NCBI GenBank assembly: GCA_964614695.1
Contig: CAZTMB010000007.1
Coordinates: 1-53,463 of the forward strand
DNA from: VGXO01 sp964614695
Lineage (GTDB): Bacteria; Planctomycetota; Phycisphaerae; Phycisphaerales; SM1A02
Direction of reading: 5' to 3'
Length of the DNA: 53,463 nt
The notes below the pieces were generated by a model. That model ran no database searches. It had not been told where the DNA came from and saw nothing but the letters and a program-made list of their open reading frames with translations. Of the stretch, positions 8,122 to 16,661 are shown piece by piece. How positions within the stretch are numbered: the stretch's first letter is position 1; each line of letters opens with the position of its first letter. The position numbers and the translations under genes were made by a program.

Positions 8122-8805
8122 ATGAGCGTCACCTTCCGCATCCTCTCGATCGGCGCCCTCGGCTCGCATCCGCTGTGGAACGAGCGCACCACGCAGCGGC
8201 CCGACCACGCGACCACGACGCTGATCGCCTCGGGCGACGCGAGGATCATCGTCGATCCGTCGCTGCCGCCGCAGATCCTCGAGGCCCGCATGAAGGAGCG
8301 GACCCCGATCCGGCCCGACGAGGTGACGCACGTCTTCCTCACCTCGTTCCATCCGATCCGCCGCCGGGGGCTCGCGCTCTTTCCCAACGCGAAGGTCATG
8401 CTCGATGGCCGAGAGCGCGATGCCCTCGAGGGTTCGCTGCGGTCGAAACTTGCCGAGGCCCAGCACGCCGGCGACGAGGAACTCGAGCGCACGCTGCGGG
8501 ACGAACTGGCGACCCTGCTTCGCTGCGAGCGGGCGCCCGATCGGCTCGCCGAGGGTGTCGATCTCTTCCCGCTTCCCGGCGACACGCCGGGCACCTGCGG
8601 GCTGCTGCTCGCGCTGCCGGGTCAGACCGTGCTCGTCTGCGGCGACGCGGTCGCGAGCGCGGAGCATCTCGAGCGCGGCATGGTGCTGCCGCACGCCCAC
8701 GACGTCGAGCAGGCGCGGGCCTCGTTCATGGAGGCGGTCGAGATCGCGGACCTGCTCGTCGCCGGCCGCGACAACCTGCTCGTCAACCCGATGCGGCGGT
8801 ACTGA
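8122..8805 (+). CDS. Metallo-beta-lactamase-fold protein with degenerate metal site
   Basis: A 227-residue protein whose strand order and landmarks follow the MBL fold: DPSLP near residue 45, VTHVFLTSFHP near 70, then LPGDTPGTCGLLL and VLVCGDAV. In a canonical member the second landmark would be THxHxDH; here only one His remains (SFHPIRRRG), and the second landmark has Asp instead of His (PGDTPG). A functional dinuclear zinc site is therefore unlikely unless other residues substitute. The substrate is unknown. It follows coaD by 53 bp on the same strand and converges on the HtrA gene. Confidence 0.7.
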   Translation: MSVTFRILSIGALGSHPLWNERTTQRPDHATTTLIASGDARIIVDPSLPPQILEARMKERTPIRPDEVTHVFLTSFHPIRRRGLALFPNAKVMLDGRERDALEGSLRSKLAEAQHAGDEELERTLRDELATLLRCERAPDRLAEGVDLFPLPGDTPGTCGLLLALPGQTVLVCGDAVASAEHLERGMVLPHAHDVEQARASFMEAVEIADLLVAGRDNLLVNPMRRY

Positions 8806-8835
8806 GCCGAGTCGCGCGGCCTGCCGCGAGACGCC

Positions 8836-10350
8836 TCAACGCAGCGGAATCGGCACGATCTGCTCGGTTCCGTCGGGTCCGACCACGTTGAGCAGCAGAT
8901 CGCGGATCCGCATGCCGCGGCCCATCTGCAGGAAGATCCGGCCGGTGCGGGTGTAGAAGTCGTCGAGGTTGCCGATCGGTTGGCTCATGACCCCGACGAT
9001 CACCGTGCCCTCGGGCATCGCCTCCTGCAGCATCGAGTCGTCGGCGACGTCGAGCACGACGACGCCGCGGCGGTAGGGCACGCCGAGCCGGGTCGCGTGC
9101 GACTCGCTGTGCGTGTCGAGCCGGCGAAGGCCCATCTGGCGAAGCCCGCGCACGATGCCCTCGTTGTTGATCTCGGGCGCGAGCCGATCGAGCACGATCT
9201 CGAGGACGAGGTTCGCGTGCGTCCCGGCCATGCGGTCGCCGCGCCAGATCTCGAAGGCGACCTTGTCGCCCGGACGCCGCGAGCTGATGAGCGCCGGCAC
9301 GAGTTCGCGGCTCGTGACGCGCTGCCCGTCGATCGAGACGATCACGTCGCCCGGGCGAAGCCCGCCGCGATCGGCCGGACCGTCGGTGGTGACCGCGGTC
9401 ACGAGCGCGCCGCTGCCGCGGAAGTTCTCCGAGACGAAGGCCAGATCCGGATCGCGGTTCGCGACCGCTTCGGCGACCTCGAGCGGGGCGACGCTCACGC
9501 CGAGAAAGCCCTTGGCGACCTCGCCGGTGCCGATCAGCTGATCGACCACCGACTCGATCATGTCCATCGGGATCGCGAGGCCGATGCCCGCGAACTGCCC
9601 CTGGCCCACCGCGTTGCCGCGGCCGGTCGCGATCGCGGTGTTCATGCCGACCACGCGGCCGCGCACGTCGGTGAGCGGACCGCCCGAGTTGCCGGGATTG
9701 ATCGCGGCATCGACCTGGATGAAGTTCTCGTAGTCGATGTCCTCGAGGCCCGCGATGCGGCCGAGACCCGACACGATGCCCTTCGACATCGAGAAGCGGA
9801 AGTCGAACGGGCTGCCGAACGCGAAGACCATGTCGCCCTGCTCGAGCGAGTTGCTGTCGCCGCGGGCCGCCGGATGCACCAGCGCGCCGTCGACCCGCAC
9901 GACCGCGATGTCGGTGCGGAGGTCCATTCCGACGAGTTCGGCCTCGTGGGTCGAGCCGTCGTGCAGCTGGATCTGGATGCGGCTCGCGCCGTCGATCACG
10001 TGGGCATTGGTGACGACGTGGCCGTCCGCGTCGTAGATCCAGCCCGAGCCGGTCGAGAGATACGGCTGCATGCCGGCGCGGCTCGCGAGCCGACCGCTCG
10101 TGCTGACGTGGACGACCGAAGGCTCGACCGCCCGCGCGATGTCGCGATAGGCCTGGTTGAGTTCGTCGAGGATCGTGCCGCCGGAGAGCCGCTGCGAGGC
10201 CTGGACGATCTCGCGCTCGGTGCCGGCGTGGCCGATGCGGCGAACCGCTTCAGGGGCGGCGAAGAGGACCGCCGCCGCGGCGCCGGCCACGAGAAGGCTC
10301 GGCATCCAGTGGATCGAGGAGGCTTGGCGATCGGAGGACTTGGTGCTCAT
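8836..10350 (-). CDS. HtrA/Deg-type trypsin-like serine protease with PDZ domain
   Basis: A 504-residue S1C-family protease for protein quality control in the periplasm. Residues 15-33 form a single N-terminal membrane helix that would anchor it or act as a signal. The catalytic triad is visible as H117 (VVTNAHVI), D147 (RTDIAVV) and S222 (NPGNSGGPL). A PDZ domain covers about 300-400 (GFLGVSV, GPADRGGLRPGDVIVSIDG). A second, more divergent PDZ-like segment fills 410-504 (GVVVLDVADDS). The ATG at 10350 has GGAG ten bases upstream. It could be called degP/degQ/degS-like; the exact subclass is not decidable here. Confidence 0.92.
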   Translation of the reverse strand: MSTKSSDRQASSIHWMPSLLVAGAAAAVLFAAPEAVRRIGHAGTEREIVQASQRLSGGTILDELNQAYRDIARAVEPSVVHVSTSGRLASRAGMQPYLSTGSGWIYDADGHVVTNAHVIDGASRIQIQLHDGSTHEAELVGMDLRTDIAVVRVDGALVHPAARGDSNSLEQGDMVFAFGSPFDFRFSMSKGIVSGLGRIAGLEDIDYENFIQVDAAINPGNSGGPLTDVRGRVVGMNTAIATGRGNAVGQGQFAGIGLAIPMDMIESVVDQLIGTGEVAKGFLGVSVAPLEVAEAVANRDPDLAFVSENFRGSGALVTAVTTDGPADRGGLRPGDVIVSIDGQRVTSRELVPALISSRRPGDKVAFEIWRGDRMAGTHANLVLEIVLDRLAPEINNEGIVRGLRQMGLRRLDTHSESHATRLGVPYRRGVVVLDVADDSMLQEAMPEGTVIVGVMSQPIGNLDDFYTRTGRIFLQMGRGMRIRDLLLNVVGPDGTEQIVPIPLR

Positions 10351-10525
10351 GGCTTCGGAACTCCGTCGAGACGCAGGGGTTTCGGATCGACTCAGGTCAC
10401 AACGACTGGGGTGATTCGGATGTTCGCGTCCGCGGCACGAACGCAAGGTCGCGAGCGATCCGAGTCGCCGCCTCGCGGACCTTCGCGTCCCCCGGCGGGA
10501 CGGATTCTCGGTCGGAGCGCCTCGG

Positions 10526-10550
10526 TCGGATCCCGCCGATTCGGATCCCG
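10526..10550. promoter_or_regulatory. Direct repeat in the 317-bp panB-htrA spacer; candidate regulatory site
   Basis: The 10-mer TCGGATCCCG occurs at 10526-10535 and 10541-10550, separated by five bases, so the copies are 15 bp apart start to start. They lie about 175 bp upstream of the HtrA start, within 10351-10667, which otherwise contains no gene, RNA or hairpin that I recognise. A dimeric regulator site is possible but unproven. Confidence 0.25.
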
Positions 10551-10667
10551 TTCATTGGGAGGATCGCCCGCGCGGTTGCGGCGGACGTGTCGACAGGCCG
10601 GCCACGCCGGTTGATCCCGGCGATCGACCCACGTTGCCTTCGCTCACAAGGGGACCAAGACGATCGT

Positions 10668-11567
10668 TCAGCCGCGGTTTCGAAACGCGGCCCGCTCGGC
10701 GTCGGACATGAGGTAGGGGTGCTCGCCGAGATCGCCACGCGACACGCGGTCGCACCAGGTCGAGGCGGCTTGAACGATCGCGTCGCCGATCCTCGCCGCC
10801 GGCGCGGCGAAGGCGGGTTGCCAGTCGGTCAAGCCGAGGAGGTCCTGCAGCACCACGACCTGCCCGTGGCAGGCGGTTCCCGCGCCGCAGCCGATCACCG
10901 GCAGGGAACTCTGCGCGACGATCGCCTCGGCGACCTCCGCGGGGCATGCTTCGACAAGCAGCATCGCGGCGCCCGAGGCCTCGAGGATCCGGGCGTCCTC
11001 GACCAGTTCGCGCGCCTTCTCTGCGGTCTTGCCGGCCGCCCAGTAGCCGCCGTGCAGCCGGGTGTGCTGCGGCCGCGAGCCGACGTGGGCGACGACGGGA
11101 ATGCCCGCCCGGCTCATCCGCTCGACGAGCGAGGCGTGATGGCGATCGACTTCGAGCTTCACCGCGTCGGCGTGGCCTTCGGTCATGAAGCGCCCCGCGT
11201 TGCGGACCCCCTCGGCCTCGTCGGCGCCGTAGGAAAGGAAGGGCATGTCCGCGAGGACGAAGCGGCTCGGCGCGCCTCGCTTGACCGCGGCGGTGATCGT
11301 CACCATGAAGTCGAGCGGCGCGTGGATCGTCGCGGGATGACCGAGGATCACCTCCGCGGCGGTGTCGCCGACGAGGAGCATCGGGACGCCGGCCCGCTCG
11401 AGCCATCGCGCGGTGGTGGCGTCGTAGCAGGTGAGGCATGCGAACTTGACGCCTTCGCGGCGCCACTTCGCGATGGTTCGGATCGAGACCGTCGCAGGAG
11501 CCTCGGTGGAGGCGGAAGCGCTCGGAAGCGCCGGGGAGGACTCGGGCCGGGTTGGCGTGGCGGACAT
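10668..11567 (-). CDS. panB: 3-methyl-2-oxobutanoate hydroxymethyltransferase
   Basis: A 299-residue enzyme that transfers a hydroxymethyl group from methylene-tetrahydrofolate to ketoisovalerate, giving ketopantoate, the first committed step of pantothenate synthesis. Family landmarks are LTCYDATTARWLERAG, LVGDTAA, the Mg-ligand region VLADMPF, VKLE, the HVGSRPQ segment, and the catalytic Glu region LLVEACP. Length is normal apart from an N-terminal Ser/Ala/Pro-rich extension of about 25 residues. It shares the CoA pathway with coaD, about 3.5 kb away, though not in the same operon. The start codon abuts an inverted repeat at 11568-11585. Confidence 0.95.
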   Translation of the reverse strand: MSATPTRPESSPALPSASASTEAPATVSIRTIAKWRREGVKFACLTCYDATTARWLERAGVPMLLVGDTAAEVILGHPATIHAPLDFMVTITAAVKRGAPSRFVLADMPFLSYGADEAEGVRNAGRFMTEGHADAVKLEVDRHHASLVERMSRAGIPVVAHVGSRPQHTRLHGGYWAAGKTAEKARELVEDARILEASGAAMLLVEACPAEVAEAIVAQSSLPVIGCGAGTACHGQVVVLQDLLGLTDWQPAFAAPAARIGDAIVQAASTWCDRVSRGDLGEHPYLMSDAERAAFRNRG

Positions 11568-11585
11568 GCGACGAGTGTACGTCGC
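11568..11585. promoter_or_regulatory. Inverted repeat in the panB/oppF-like divergent promoter region
   Basis: GCGACG and CGTCGC form a perfect 6-bp inverted repeat around a 6-bp centre (AGTGTA). It sits immediately upstream of the panB ATG and 60 bp before the OppF-like ATG. Symmetry and placement fit an operator for a dimeric repressor or a short hairpin in the panB leader. There is no direct evidence for either. Confidence 0.25.
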
Positions 11586-11645
11586 GCGTCCGCGCCGGAT
11601 TCGGGTGGCGCCGACGCCCGGAGCGCCGCTACCATCGCCGCCCCG

Positions 11646-12518
11646 ATGGTCGGACCCGCCTACCCAACCTCCCCCGGCGCCGCCGGCGAGCCGCTCCTTC
11701 AGGTCGTCGATCTGAAGACCCACTTCCCGATCCGCCGTGGGTTTCTCCAGCGGGTGGTCGGCCATGTGAAGGCGGTCGACGGCGTGAGTTTCCGGCTTGC
11801 GAAGGGCGAGACTCTCGGGCTCGTCGGGGAGTCGGGCTGCGGCAAGACGACCGTCGGCAGGACGCTCCTGCGGCTGATCCCCGCGACCTCGGGCCGGGTC
11901 GTCTACAAGGGCGAGTCGGTCTTCGATCAGCCGGCGGCCGAGATGCGCCGGCTGCGTCGCGAGATGCAGATCATCTTCCAGGACCCCGCGGGCAGCCTGA
12001 ATCCACGCATGCGGGTGGCAAGCATCGTCGGCGAGCCGCTCGAGGTGCACGGGCTTGCCAAAGGCGAGGAACTGCGCGACCGCGTCGAGAACCTGCTCGT
12101 GCGGTGCGGGCTCTGGAAGACGGCGGCGGACCGCTATCCGCACGAGTTCAGCGGCGGGCAGCGGCAGCGGATCGGCATCGCGCGGGCCCTGGCCCTCGAG
12201 CCCAAGCTCATCGTCTGCGACGAGCCGACCTCGGCGCTCGACGTCTCGATCCAGTCGCAGATCCTGAACCTCCTCAAGGATCTCCAGGACGAGTTCGGCC
12301 TGTCGTATCTCTTCATCAGCCACGACATGGCGGTGATCCACCACATCTGCGATCGCATCGCGGTGATGTACGACGGCAAGATCGTCGAAGAGGGCGACCG
12401 CGAGGAGATCATCGAGCGGCCCAAGCATCCCTACACGCAGGCGCTCCTCTCGGCGGTGCCCGAGGCGAATCCTCGCCGCGAGCGGAAGCGGATCAAGTAC
12501 GAAGGGATGCGGATGTGA
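11646..12518 (+). CDS. Peptide-type ABC transporter ATPase (OppF/DppF-like), short C-terminus
   Basis: A 290-residue nucleotide-binding subunit of the oligopeptide/dipeptide importer family. Walker A is GESGCGKTT, the Q-loop lies in IIFQDPAGSLNPRM, the signature is FSGGQRQRIGIARAL and Walker B with D-loop is CDEPTSALDVSIQ; the switch His is in ISHDM. It ends shortly after HPYTQALLSAVP, so the cysteine-containing oligo/dipeptide C-terminal domain (about 35 residues) is absent. No permease, binding protein or OppD partner lies in this window, which leaves its transporter unidentified. The stop overlaps the next gene's GTG (ATGTGA). Confidence 0.88.
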   Translation: MVGPAYPTSPGAAGEPLLQVVDLKTHFPIRRGFLQRVVGHVKAVDGVSFRLAKGETLGLVGESGCGKTTVGRTLLRLIPATSGRVVYKGESVFDQPAAEMRRLRREMQIIFQDPAGSLNPRMRVASIVGEPLEVHGLAKGEELRDRVENLLVRCGLWKTAADRYPHEFSGGQRQRIGIARALALEPKLIVCDEPTSALDVSIQSQILNLLKDLQDEFGLSYLFISHDMAVIHHICDRIAVMYDGKIVEEGDREEIIERPKHPYTQALLSAVPEANPRRERKRIKYEGMRM

Positions 12519-13000
12519 CCGGGCCGAGTCCTGCGAGCCCGCGCATCGTGAAGCTCCTCATCGGGGGATTCGTGTTCGCGGCGATCGCGGTGACGATCTG
12601 GGGCTTCTTCGTCGTCGGCGATGCGAAGCGCACCGCTGCGCAGACCGACCGCGAGGTCCGGGCCGCGGCGTGGCTGCTGCTGGTCGCGGCGGATCGGGCC
12701 GGCGCGATGCCCGACTCGCAGGAGGCACTGCTCGAGGCGGCGGCGGTCCCAATGCCGTCCTCGATCGCCGGCGATGCGGACTTCCGCTGGCCGGCGAAGG
12801 CGATCGACGCGGGCCTCGAGCCGGGCGAGGAGGCCGTCGACTGGAGCGAGGCGTTCGATCGGGTGCGGGTCGTCTTCGCCGAGGACCGGCCGCCGCGGGT
12901 CACCGTGGTCGGCCTGCCCACCCGCAACGGCACGCTCGACGAGGTCAACGCCTGGATCGAGGCGTGGGCGGAGTCCAACGCCGACGCCGCGGCGCGGTAG
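12515..13000 (+). CDS. Small single-pass membrane protein, unknown function
   Basis: A 161-residue protein starting at GTG 12515, which overlaps the stop of the ABC ATPase in ATGTGA, with GAAGG upstream; translational coupling is likely. Residues about 10-32 are one hydrophobic helix (LLIGGFVFAAIAVTIWGFFVV). The remainder is a soluble, acidic domain containing a DFRWPAKAID segment and a late VNAWIEAW. I recognise no family. The tight link to the ATPase could mean an accessory role, or simply compact gene packing. Confidence 0.7.
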   Translation: MTGPSPASPRIVKLLIGGFVFAAIAVTIWGFFVVGDAKRTAAQTDREVRAAAWLLLVAADRAGAMPDSQEALLEAAAVPMPSSIAGDADFRWPAKAIDAGLEPGEEAVDWSEAFDRVRVVFAEDRPPRVTVVGLPTRNGTLDEVNAWIEAWAESNADAAAR

Positions 13001-13031
13001 GGTCCGCGGGAGACTCGAAGGAGCGAGCGAG

Positions 13032-13961
13032 ATGCCGACCGAACAGACCCGCGAAGCCCGTCCGAAGGAGCCCGTCGAGATCGAGGCGTCCGCCCCGATG
13101 CGGCGCGTTCCGCACGAGTCGCCGATGCGCGACGCGATGGACGGCGCGGCGCGGTGGGAGATCCCCGTCGACGAGCACGGCTTCGTCGCGCTCGTCGACT
13201 GCATGCCGCGGCTCGTGCCGGAGGGGCAGACCGCCGACAGCGCGATCGTGCAGGCGGCGCGGGTCTCCTACGGACAGGGCACGAAGAAGGTGAACGAGGA
13301 CCGCGGGCTCATCCGCTACCTCATGCGGCATCGGCACTCGACGCCGTTCGAGATGCTCGAGTTCAAGTTCCACGTCTCGATGCCGGTCTTCGTGGCGCGA
13401 CAGTGGATCCGCCATCGCACCGCGAACGTCAACGAGTACTCCGCCCGCTATTCGATCGTGCCGGATCGCTTCTGGCGTCCGACCGTCGACAGCGTCCGCA
13501 TGCAGTCGAAGACCAACCGCCAGGGCGGCGAGGAGCCGATCGAGGCGGGCACCGCGGAACGATTCCTCGAACTGCTCGACAAGGCCGAGGCGAACTATCG
13601 CGAGTACCTCGCGCTGACCGAGCAGGGGGTCGCTCGCGAGCTGGCCCGGGCGGCGCTGCCGGTGAGCGTCTTCACCGAGTGGTACTGGAAGTGCGACCTG
13701 CACAACATCCTGCACTTCCTCTCGCTGCGGATCGATCCGCATGCACAGCGCGAGATCCGCGTGTACGCCGAGGCGATGTACCGGATGATCAAGGAGATCG
13801 TTCCGCTCACCTGCGAGGCGTTCGAGGACTATCGCCTGCACGCGATGCACCTCACTCGACTCGAGATCGAGGCGATCCGCACCGGCGAGCCCTTGGCGAC
13901 GGAGAACCGCCGCGAACAGGACGAGTGGGCGGCGAAGCGGGCGAGGCTCGGCCTTGGTTGA
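13032..13961 (+). CDS. thyX: Flavin-dependent thymidylate synthase
   Basis: A 309-residue enzyme that methylates dUMP to dTMP using methylene-tetrahydrofolate, FAD and NADPH, without releasing dihydrofolate. The ThyX signature RHRx7S is at residues 127-137 (RHRTANVNEYS). Other family segments are RYLMRHRHSTPFE and the later LPVSVFTEWYWKCDLHNILHFLSLR. The first 45 residues form an extension beyond the usual core. The ATG at 13032 has AAGGAG ten bases upstream. The 3' end overlaps the next gene by eight bases. Confidence 0.95.
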   Translation: MPTEQTREARPKEPVEIEASAPMRRVPHESPMRDAMDGAARWEIPVDEHGFVALVDCMPRLVPEGQTADSAIVQAARVSYGQGTKKVNEDRGLIRYLMRHRHSTPFEMLEFKFHVSMPVFVARQWIRHRTANVNEYSARYSIVPDRFWRPTVDSVRMQSKTNRQGGEEPIEAGTAERFLELLDKAEANYREYLALTEQGVARELARAALPVSVFTEWYWKCDLHNILHFLSLRIDPHAQREIRVYAEAMYRMIKEIVPLTCEAFEDYRLHAMHLTRLEIEAIRTGEPLATENRREQDEWAAKRARLGLG

Positions 13962-14427
13962 CGGCGTCGCAACCTGCCGGAGGCTCGTCGCGGCGAGGCG
14001 TCCGCTGCTCGCGGCCGCGGCGCTGCTTTCGCTCGTCGGCATCGCCGGCTGCCGACAGTTCCCCTACGAGCCTCAGAAGGCCGGCTCCGCGTATCCGTTC
14101 TTCCTGCCGACCGGCCCGACGGAGCGCATTCAGGTCTTCAGCGACGGCATCACGCTCGAACTCGTGAACGCGAGCGGCCGGTCCTTCCGCGACTTCGACC
14201 TGTGGGTGAACCAGCGCTACAGCCGCTTCGTCGAGCGGCTCGACGCAGGGCAGACCCTTCGACTTCCCGTCGACACCTTCTGGGATCACCTCGGCGAAGG
14301 CCCGCAGACCGGCGGCTTCTTCGCCTCGGCAGCGCCGACGCCGATCGCGCTCGTGCAGATCCAGGTCGACGAGGTCTCGCCGCTGGTGGGCCTGATCTCG
14401 GTGCCGAATCCGCAGGAGACGCCCTGA
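13954..14427 (+). CDS. Putative lipoprotein, unknown function
   Basis: A 157-residue protein with no family recognised. The best start is TTG at 13954, overlapping the end of thyX; no ATG or GTG exists in frame before the signal sequence. Residues 15-33 are hydrophobic and end in VGIAGC, a good lipobox with Cys about 33, so it should be a lipoprotein. The mature part is a small beta-rich domain (ERIQVFSDGITLELVN, FDLWVNQRYSRFVE). The thyX overlap suggests co-transcription, but gives no functional hint. Confidence 0.65.
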   Translation: MVDGVATCRRLVAARRPLLAAAALLSLVGIAGCRQFPYEPQKAGSAYPFFLPTGPTERIQVFSDGITLELVNASGRSFRDFDLWVNQRYSRFVERLDAGQTLRLPVDTFWDHLGEGPQTGGFFASAAPTPIALVQIQVDEVSPLVGLISVPNPQETP

Positions 14428-14672
14428 CGCGCGACCCGCGTCGCGCGGATCGCGCGCGGAGACGGTTCGCCGAAGCGGCCCGCCGATGAGGTGCCTGCTC
14501 GCGGATGGGCTGGCGTCGAATCGGCGGTCACTTCCGCGGAGCATGCACTCCGAACACGCGGTTCGACCGGAGGCTCGCGGTCGCGGGTTCAGGTTGCGTC
14601 GATTGTCGGGCGATCGACCGTGGGCAACCTACGCGTTCAAGCGACCTCGACGTCGAAGTCGATGGACGCGAG

Positions 14673-15068
14673 ATGCGTCATCACCTGCTCGTCACGCTCG
14701 CCGTGCTCGCGTCGGTCCGGTTCGCCGGCTGCGCGTCGGCGCCGAAGCCGCCCGAGGATCCGGGCATCTCGATGCAGGTGACCGCGATCCGCAAGGGCGG
14801 CGACGGTGTGCTGGTGACCACGCAGTTCACCGATCGAGACGGCACGGTTCTGGCCGCGCCTCAGGTGCTCGCGACGGTCGGCGAGGACGCGATCGTCTCG
14901 ATCGCCGGCGGCGATCCGTCGATCGAGGTGGTCGTGCAGAGCCGCACTGAAGGCCGGCTGGCGATCGTCGAGGTGGCCGCGACGGTTCGCTACGCAGACG
15001 GGCGAACCGCTTCGCCGGTTGCGAGCCTCAGCACGTCGTGGGGCCTCGAGTCGCGCAGCGGCCGGTAG
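14673..15068 (+). CDS. Putative small lipoprotein, unknown function
   Basis: A 131-residue protein. The signal peptide ends VRFAGCASAP with the lipobox Cys near residue 19. The mature part looks like a single beta-sandwich: repeating VTAIRKGGDGVLVTTQF, VLATVGEDAIVSI and VEVAATVRYADG segments. A longer frame begins upstream at 14505, but that extension would bury the signal peptide and reads like noise, so ATG 14673 is chosen. The spacer 14428-14672 between the two lipoproteins holds nothing I can name. Confidence 0.65.
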   Translation: MRHHLLVTLAVLASVRFAGCASAPKPPEDPGISMQVTAIRKGGDGVLVTTQFTDRDGTVLAAPQVLATVGEDAIVSIAGGDPSIEVVVQSRTEGRLAIVEVAATVRYADGRTASPVASLSTSWGLESRSGR

Positions 15069-15147
15069 GCGCCGGTCGCACCACCACGCATCGCGTTCGG
15101 CGCGGCGGTCGTCGCTACAGTCGCCGCTTCCACCGGGAACCCCGCGA

Positions 15148-16473
15148 ATGAGCACCCCCCTCGAACCCACGCGCCCCGCCTCCGAGCCGATCTTCGAGGA
15201 GCTCGGCCTCGTCCGCGACGCGCAGAACCTCTTCCATCAGACGATCGATCAGGTGCTCGTGGCCTCGGATCTCGTGGGTCTCAAGCACCATCAGCGGATC
15301 ATCCTCGCCGAGCCCAAGAACGAGATCATGGTGCACTTCCCGGTGCTCATGGACGACGGTCACCACCGGCTCTTCAAGGGCTATCGCGTCCAGCACAACA
15401 ACGCGCTCGGTCCCTACAAGGGCGGCATCCGCTACCACCCGCGGGTCTCGCTCGACGACGTCAAGGCCCTGGCCGTTCTCATGACCATGAAGTGCTCGCT
15501 CGCGCGGCTGCCCTTCGGAGGCGCGAAGGGCGGCGTCAAGGTCAACCCTCGGGAACTGAGCGAGGACGAACTTCGTCGCGTGACGCGCCGCTTCTGCTCG
15601 GCGATCAGCCATCAGATCGGGCCGCACTACGACATTCCCGCCCCCGACGTCGGCACCGACGCGCAGATCATGGCGTGGTTCGCCGACACCTACGCGCAGA
15701 TGACTCCCGAGCATTCGCGCCAGGACGTGCAGGGCGTCGTCACCGGCAAGCCGGTCGCCTTCGGCGGATCGGTCGGCCGAGAGAAGGCGACGGGGCAGGG
15801 GCTTGTCGACGTGCTCGAGGCGATGCTGCCCGAGCTCGGCCTCGACGCCTCGAAGATCGCGTTCAGCCTGATCGGCTACGGCAACGTCGGCTCGTGGACG
15901 GCGAAGCTCCTCTGCGAGCGCGGCGCGCGGCTCGTGGCGGTCCTCGACCACACCGGCGCGATCCGCGAGGACCGCGGGCTCGACGCGCGGCGCCTCGACG
16001 AGCATGTGCGGCGGCACGGCGGCGTCGCGGGCTACTCGGCGGCGACGGCGATCGACGAGAGCACGTTCTATTCGACCGAGGTCGACGTCTTCATTCCCGC
16101 CGCGCTCGAACAGATGATCGATGCGGCGAAGGCCGCGCAGATCCGGGCGACCGTGGTCGCCGAGGCGGCGAACGCGCCGACCACGCCCGAGGGCGACGCG
16201 GTGCTCCTGCAGCGGGGCATCGAGGTGCTGCCGGCGATCCTCTGCAACGCGGGCGGCGTCACCGTCTCCTACTTCGAGTGGGTGCAGAACCGCAGCGCAA
16301 CCATGTGGTCGGCCGCGGAGGTCGACGAGGCGCTCCGCCGGCACATGCAGGCCGCCGCCGCGCGGACCCGCGAGGCCCGTGCCCGCTACGACTGCGATCT
16401 CCGCACGGCCGCCTATGCCGCGGCGTGCGAGCGGATCGGCGAGGTCTACGACCTTCGCGGCGTCTTCCCCTGA
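15148..16473 (+). CDS. gdhA: Glutamate dehydrogenase
   Basis: A 441-residue Glu/Leu/Phe/Val dehydrogenase of the hexameric class; it interconverts glutamate and 2-oxoglutarate plus ammonia with NAD(P). The substrate lysines are in GPYKGGIRYHP and FGGAKGGVKV, the catalytic Asp is in PAPDVGTDAQ, and the Rossmann turn is GYGNVGSW. The C-terminal helix carries NAGGVTVSYFEWVQN. Length is typical. Cofactor preference cannot be read with confidence. It stands alone between a lipoprotein gene (79 bp upstream) and the DUF2339 gene. Confidence 0.95.
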   Translation: MSTPLEPTRPASEPIFEELGLVRDAQNLFHQTIDQVLVASDLVGLKHHQRIILAEPKNEIMVHFPVLMDDGHHRLFKGYRVQHNNALGPYKGGIRYHPRVSLDDVKALAVLMTMKCSLARLPFGGAKGGVKVNPRELSEDELRRVTRRFCSAISHQIGPHYDIPAPDVGTDAQIMAWFADTYAQMTPEHSRQDVQGVVTGKPVAFGGSVGREKATGQGLVDVLEAMLPELGLDASKIAFSLIGYGNVGSWTAKLLCERGARLVAVLDHTGAIREDRGLDARRLDEHVRRHGGVAGYSAATAIDESTFYSTEVDVFIPAALEQMIDAAKAAQIRATVVAEAANAPTTPEGDAVLLQRGIEVLPAILCNAGGVTVSYFEWVQNRSATMWSAAEVDEALRRHMQAAAARTREARARYDCDLRTAAYAAACERIGEVYDLRGVFP

Positions 16474-16661
16474 CCGGCACGAGGTTCTTGGTTCGTTGCG
16501 AGGCCCCAGTTGCGTCTCCGACGCCTCTCGCCGCGTCGTCCGCCGCCGCAAGCGGGACCGTTCAAGGTGGCGAAGCGGACCCCTCCCGCGCGATCAAGCG
16601 TGACGGAAACGTCTGAACGGATGCGAAGTCGGTTACAAATGGTCCGGGAGGCGTTGCCTCG

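Noticed and set aside
11552..13000. A 482-codon frame starting before the OppF-like ATPase and ending with the small membrane protein
   Set aside because: Only its last 161 codons look like protein; the ATPase occupies the other frame, and GTG 12515 gives a coupled start.
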